Positions 60,523 through 64,000 of a stretch of 64,000 bases of DNA are shown piece by piece; positions within the stretch are counted from its first letter, which is position 1; the number at the start of each line of letters is the position of its first letter. This DNA comes from Aliihoeflea sp. 2WW. GTDB taxonomy: Bacteria; Pseudomonadota; Alphaproteobacteria; Rhizobiales; Rhizobiaceae. Below the pieces are notes generated by a model. It made no database searches. It saw nothing but the letters and a program-made list of their open reading frames with translations, and was not told the origin of the DNA. Location of the stretch: contig NZ_AYOD01000010.1 in NCBI RefSeq assembly GCF_000497755.1, positions 1-64,000 of the forward strand, written 5' to 3'. Made by a program: the position numbers and the translations under genes.

Positions 60523-60572
60523 GTTTTTCGATTGGTCCGGATCCAGGGTTTCGCCATGGGCGCCAAGTTCGC

Positions 60573-60750
60573 CTAGGTGCCAAAGCCCGCGTCGCCCGAG
60601 ACCTCACGCAGCTTATGCTCAATATGGATGAAGATGTCCTCAACAAGCGGGTCGAGCGCTCCGTAATCGATCGAGGTGGTTACCAGCCGATGCGCCACGA
60701 TCACCGGATGGGCCGCATCGCCTGTGATCTGTTGGACGCCTCGAATTACC
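60573..60750 (-). pseudogene. C-terminal fragment of an unknown protein
   Basis: About 58 codons ending GALDPLVEDIFIHIEHKLRE plus a short tail at a stop (60573). Its upstream end runs into the left end of the IS5 element, so it is a gene cut by that insertion. The family is not recognised. Confidence 0.35.
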
Positions 60751-61482
60751 TCGCGTTTTCGGCCGTGATTTGATTCCATCGCCGTGCTGATTTGCATGGA
60801 GGCGATGGATGCGAGGACAGGCCGGGTTCTGGGACGTTGACGAGCGCTATGCGCGGTTGAGCGAAGCCGGCGATCCGCTGGAGAAACTGAACGCTGTCGT
60901 GCCGTGGGAGATATTCCGCAAGCCGTTGTCGAAGGCGCTGAAGCGCTCGGATGGCTCGAAGGGTGGCCGCCCGCCCTACGATCCGGTGATGATGTTCAAA
61001 ATTCTGGTGTTGCAGGCGCTGTGTAGTCTGTCGGACGATCAGGCCGAATTCCAGATCATGGACCGGCGCACCTTCGGCCGGGTCCTTGGTCTTCTGGATG
61101 CCGGCGACAGGGTGCCGGACGCCAAGACGATCTGGCTGTTCAGGGAACACCTCGTGCAGGCTGGCGCGGTCGAAAACCTGTTCGCCCGTTTCGATCGCCA
61201 TCTTTCGAAAGCCGGATATCTGGCCATGGGCGGACAGATCGTCGACGCCACGGTGGTGGCCGCGCCGAAGCAGAGAAACACCGACGATGAGAAGGCCGAT
61301 ATCAAAGCGGGCAAGATACCGGATGTCTGGAAAGGCAAGCCCGCGAAGCTGCGGCAGAAAGACCGGGACGCGCGCTGGACCGTAAAGTTCTCGAAGGCCA
61401 AGGTCGATGACGAGGGCAACGAGCACAAGCGCGACATCGCCGTTCCCATCTTCGGCTACAAGAACCATATGTGGACGACCCC

Positions 61483-61749
61483 CTTCTCGCAAGATTGTCA
61501 AGCAGCTTTTTGATCGGATCGCTTGCGATCATATGTCCGGCCTATGGGCGCGATCACACATGATCGCTGGCCAAGATGGTTTCCGCGACGCGAGTCCCCA
61601 ACACGCCGGCGGCCTGTAGCGGCCGATGGTTCTTTCGGAGTGTCTCGCGTCTCGGATCGATCGATCACACCATCTGCCTCTTCTCTTGCAAGTTCCGGCC
61701 TCAGCTCAGCACGATAGCGGTAGAAGCGCTCCCCGTAGCTGTCTGATCT
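61483..61749 (-). ncRNA. Candidate bridge RNA region of IS copy 3
   Basis: Non-coding DNA downstream of the transposase. It holds GATCATATGTCCGGCCTA followed by a hairpin GCGATCACACATGATCGC and CTGGCC, all matching the equivalent end of copy 1 (40341-40377). Conservation of non-coding sequence between two elements in the same window supports a functional RNA here. Confidence 0.4.
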
Positions 61750-62790
61750 TCATGCGGCGTGCGCCAAGGCAAGCGTCGCAGCATTTTTCCTGTAGGGCTC
61801 ACCCGTCACCATCATCTTCCAAGCGATGCGGGCAATCTTATTGGCCAAAGCCACGGCCGCGAGTTTCGGCGGCTTGCGCTTCAGAAGATCAACAAGCCAA
61901 GGCGAAACAGTGCCTCGACCGGATCGGGTATGCCGGATGACGGCGGTGGCTCCGACGACCAGCACGCTGCGCAGGGCTTCGTCGCCGGCACGCGTGATGA
62001 CGCCGAGCCTAACCTTGCCGGCAGTGGAGTGATCCTTTGGCGTCAGGCCGAGCCAAGCGGCGAAATGCCGAGCCGATTGGAAGGCCTCAGGTGCGGGCAT
62101 CTTCATCACCAGCAGCGACGCGCCGATCGGGCCGACGCCGGGGATTTGTGCCAGACGACGACTACATTCATTGGCCCGATGCCAGGCCATCAGCTTGGCA
62201 TCGATTTTTTCCAGCTGCACCTGCAACTGCGCGTATTCCTTGCCATGAAGAGCGAAAAGCTCCCGCGCCAAATCCGGCAGCGTCTCGTCTGCTGCAATGC
62301 GCTCGAGCAATGGTTCGATCTTGCTCATCCCCTTCGCGGCGGTCAGACCGAACTCGGCTGCGTAGCCGCGTATCGCGTTGGCGAGTTGCGTTCGATTGCG
62401 GACCAGCCGGTCACGCACTCCGGCCAGCATCAATGCCGCCTGGCTGTCGGCTGTCTTTACCGGCACGAACCGCATCGTCGGTCGGCTCATCGCCTCACAC
62501 AGCGCTTCGGCATCCGCCGCATCGTTCTTGCCTCGCTTGACATACGGTTTGACCAGTTGCGGCGGAAGCAGCTTCACGTCGTGACCGAACGACTGCAGCA
62601 GGCGCGCCCAATGATGGGATCCGCCGCACGCCTCGATCGCAATTACTGTAGGTGGCAGCTTCTCGAAGAACGCCACCATCTCCTTGCGCCGCAGCTTCTT
62701 GCGCAGGATCGGTTCCTCAGCCGCGTTCACGCCATGCAACTGGAATACGTGCTTTGACGTGTCCATACCGATTCGAATAATCTGCTCCAC
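61750..62790 (-). CDS. IS110-family transposase (IS1111 group), copy 3
   Basis: A 346-residue DEDD transposase: IRIGMDTSKHVFQLHG (first Asp), AIEACGGSHHWARL (Glu), KNDAADAEALCEA (Asp pair), IPGVGPIGASLLVM and AAWLGLTPKDHSTAGKVRLG. GTG 62790 follows AAAGGAG, the same start arrangement as copy 1. The gene is intact. Confidence 0.9.
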   Translation of the reverse strand: MEQIIRIGMDTSKHVFQLHGVNAAEEPILRKKLRRKEMVAFFEKLPPTVIAIEACGGSHHWARLLQSFGHDVKLLPPQLVKPYVKRGKNDAADAEALCEAMSRPTMRFVPVKTADSQAALMLAGVRDRLVRNRTQLANAIRGYAAEFGLTAAKGMSKIEPLLERIAADETLPDLARELFALHGKEYAQLQVQLEKIDAKLMAWHRANECSRRLAQIPGVGPIGASLLVMKMPAPEAFQSARHFAAWLGLTPKDHSTAGKVRLGVITRAGDEALRSVLVVGATAVIRHTRSGRGTVSPWLVDLLKRKPPKLAAVALANKIARIAWKMMVTGEPYRKNAATLALAHAA

Positions 62791-62915
62791 GGACGGTCTC
62801 CTTTGCTTGAGATCTTCAACGACCTCATTCTGGCACATCGATGCCGTGCGGGGGCCGTCCACCCCAACATGCCTCGATCGATCAGCGACACGGCTTCATT
62901 CGCGGCTGGACGGTC

Positions 62916-63552
62916 ACGCATGCTCGCAAACCCATCGCGCCTTGATGGCGGCGGCGAGCGCCTTCAATGTCGTGTCGGCCGGCAGGTTGGACAGATAGTA
63001 TTTGCGCTCGCCGGAAGAGCGCCATTCGCCGACCAGCCAAGCCTCCTCGCCGGGCATGTGCTGCTGGCCTTTGTCAAGGATACGCTGCGGGTCGCCATCG
63101 GCGATGCGGACCCGCAGGGCAGAGAAGCGTGCGGCAAGGCGTCCTTCAGTTCCGTGGCGCCAACTCACCGTCTTCCAACCTGCTTGCGCCAACATCGTCT
63201 CGGCGGCAGTTGAGAGCGTATCGGGGATCGGGTTCTTGCGCGGCCTGCCGCGTCCGGCGACGGGAAAGACCAGCGACACGCTGGCCAGATAGACCTTCTG
63301 GTGCTTCGCGATGCCGACCGCCCAGGCAAGGCCGCGTGCGCTCAGCCCTTGGCGGAACGGCGCAGACAGACCGTAGCCGGCATCGGCAAGCACCATGCCG
63401 AAGCGCAGCCCGGCGGCGATCAGACGGTCGATCTCGGCAAGGGCGATCTCCGGCTTGGTGCGGGCCACCCGACATTGCTCGGGAACGCCGGCCTTGGCGA
63501 TCCGATCCGCATCGCTCGTCCAACTCTGCGGCAGGTAAAGCCGCAGACCCAC
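62916..63552 (-). pseudogene. IS701-family transposase fragment
   Basis: The central part of an IS701 transposase: GLRLYLPQSWTSDADRIAKA, FGMVLADAGYGLSAPFRQGL (catalytic Asp), VFPVAGRGRPRKNPI and GEWRSSGERKYYLSNLPADT. About the first 110 residues are missing because an IS21 element begins at 63554. The C terminus breaks after KARWVCEHA at the junction with the IS5 remnant. Confidence 0.82.
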
Positions 63553-63616
63553 GTGTCACCGGTCCTGCAATTCTCCCTGAAAGTGGGCTTTGAAAATTCC
63601 CTGATTGACATTTCTT

Positions 63617-63658
63617 TCGGTTCATTCCGGCGGGGCTAGCCCCGCCGGAATGAACCGA
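63617..63658. repeat. Perfect 42-base palindrome in IS21 leader
   Basis: The left half, TCGGTTCATTCCGGCGGGGCT, is the exact reverse complement of the right half; the centre is GCTAGC. It lies 41 bases before the istA start. Confidence 0.85.
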
Positions 63659-63699
63659 GCCGCCATTGGTGCCATGACCTCTGCGCGAGGGAGGCGGCG

Positions 63700-64000
63700 A
63701 TGGTGCGACTTGGAGAACTGATGATGATTCTGGAAATGCATCGACAGGGACTATCAATCACCGCCATTGCGAGGCGGACGGGGCGTGATCCCAAGACCGT
63801 GCGCAAGTATATCGACCGCGGTGTCGAGGCGCCGGTCTACGGGCCACGCTCGGTGGGCCGGCCAAGCAAGTTGGCGTCCTACATGGACTTTATCCGCGAA
63901 CGTGTGACCGCCTTTCCCGATCTCAGCGCCGCGCGCCTGACGCGGGAGATCCGTGAACTCGGCTATGTCGGCGCCTACACGGCAGTGAAGCGATACCTCG
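63700..64000 (+). CDS. istA: IS21-family transposase IstA (5' part)
   Basis: The first 100 codons, cut by the window edge. The N-terminal helix-turn-helix LEMHRQGLSITAIARRTGRD with KTVRKYIDRG is typical of IstA. PDLSAARLTREIRELGYVGA follows as in the family. GGGAGG precedes ATG 63700. The catalytic DDE domain and istB would lie to the right. Confidence 0.85.
   Translation, partial: MVRLGELMMILEMHRQGLSITAIARRTGRDPKTVRKYIDRGVEAPVYGPRSVGRPSKLASYMDFIRERVTAFPDLSAARLTREIRELGYVGAYTAVKRYL

Larger units (their letters stand above)
61469..62867 (-). mobile_element. IS110-family element, IS1111 group (copy 3) inside IS5
   Basis: About 1.40 kb. The left end ATGTGGACGACCCCC and right end GGGGGCCGTCCAC form near-perfect subterminal repeats. 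CAT flanks both sides and belongs to the split IS5 codon. The non-coding end shares ATATGTCCGGCCTA with IS copy 1. Confidence 0.8.
60809..62925 (+). pseudogene. IS5-family transposase, split and truncated
   Basis: The N-terminal 220 codons (60809-61468) match IS5 transposases: GDPLEKLNAVVPWEIFR, GRPPYDPVMMFKILVLQALC, QIVDATVVAAPKQRNT (first Asp). The frame stops at GYKNH where an IS1111-type element begins. Beyond that element (from 62871) it resumes in frame as ASIDQRHGFIRGWTVTHA and then breaks at a junction with an IS701 fragment. It is doubly interrupted. Confidence 0.82.
63554..64000 (+). mobile_element. Left end of an IS21-family element
   Basis: The element begins TGTCACCGG at the point where the IS701 frame is lost, carries a leader with a 42-base palindrome, then istA, and runs off the window. 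Confidence 0.75.

Overview
The window reads as the chromosome of a high-G+C alphaproteobacterium of the Hyphomicrobiales (Rhizobiales) type. The grounds are the rpmH-rnpA-yidC-engB cluster, the fdhD-fdsD pair, the Liv-type transporter operon and a tRNA-Arg that bounds a rhizobial-style integrative and conjugative element (ICE).

Bases 1-20500 are core chromosome. fdhD and fdsD form the tail of a formate dehydrogenase operon that begins off the left edge. A seven-gene minus-strand operon (9760 down to 1210) follows: aldehyde dehydrogenase, periplasmic binding protein, LivH, LivM, LivG, an unusually long LivF, and a second aldehyde dehydrogenase. A divergent AraC-type regulator lies at its head. 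The set looks like uptake and oxidation of an aromatic or other aldehyde-yielding compound. Next come a small lipoprotein, a cytosine-deaminase-like amidohydrolase, engB, a fasciclin-domain protein, yidC, rnpA and rpmH (minus strand, with a clear promoter). A plus-strand run of TVP38-type membrane protein, flavin disulfide oxidoreductase and orphan histidine kinase closes this part.

Bases 20501 to about 53010 are an ICE next to tRNA-Arg(ACG). The backbone is ardC, a ParB-like protein, ardB, a giant strawberry-notch/methyltransferase protein, a toprim protein, a DUF2493 protein, ssb, an XRE regulator with operators, DUF2285 proteins, an AlpA-like protein, repA with iteron-like repeats, a DNA methyltransferase, DUF2840, the TraF peptidase, DUF736, a lytic transglycosylase, relaxase, TraG/VirD4 coupling ATPase and CopG. 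Cargo includes a HEPN-type protein, a TauE/SafE permease and one IS1111-group element. ardC is split by a recombinase-in-trio (RIT) element. Two backbone genes carry +1 homopolymer frameshifts. Several backbone genes are preceded by strongly folded leaders, which are the most novel-looking feature of the window.

Bases 53010-64000 are a nested insertion-sequence graveyard where trb mating-channel genes would be expected. It holds an IS3 (IS2 group) element, a TetR gene with an internal stop, a truncated IS110-type recombinase, an IS630 split by an IS1111-type element, an intact TetR gene, an IS5 split by another IS1111-type element, an IS701 fragment, and the start of an IS21 element that leaves the window. 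No integrase and no trb genes are visible, so the ICE is probably immobile alone or continues beyond the window.
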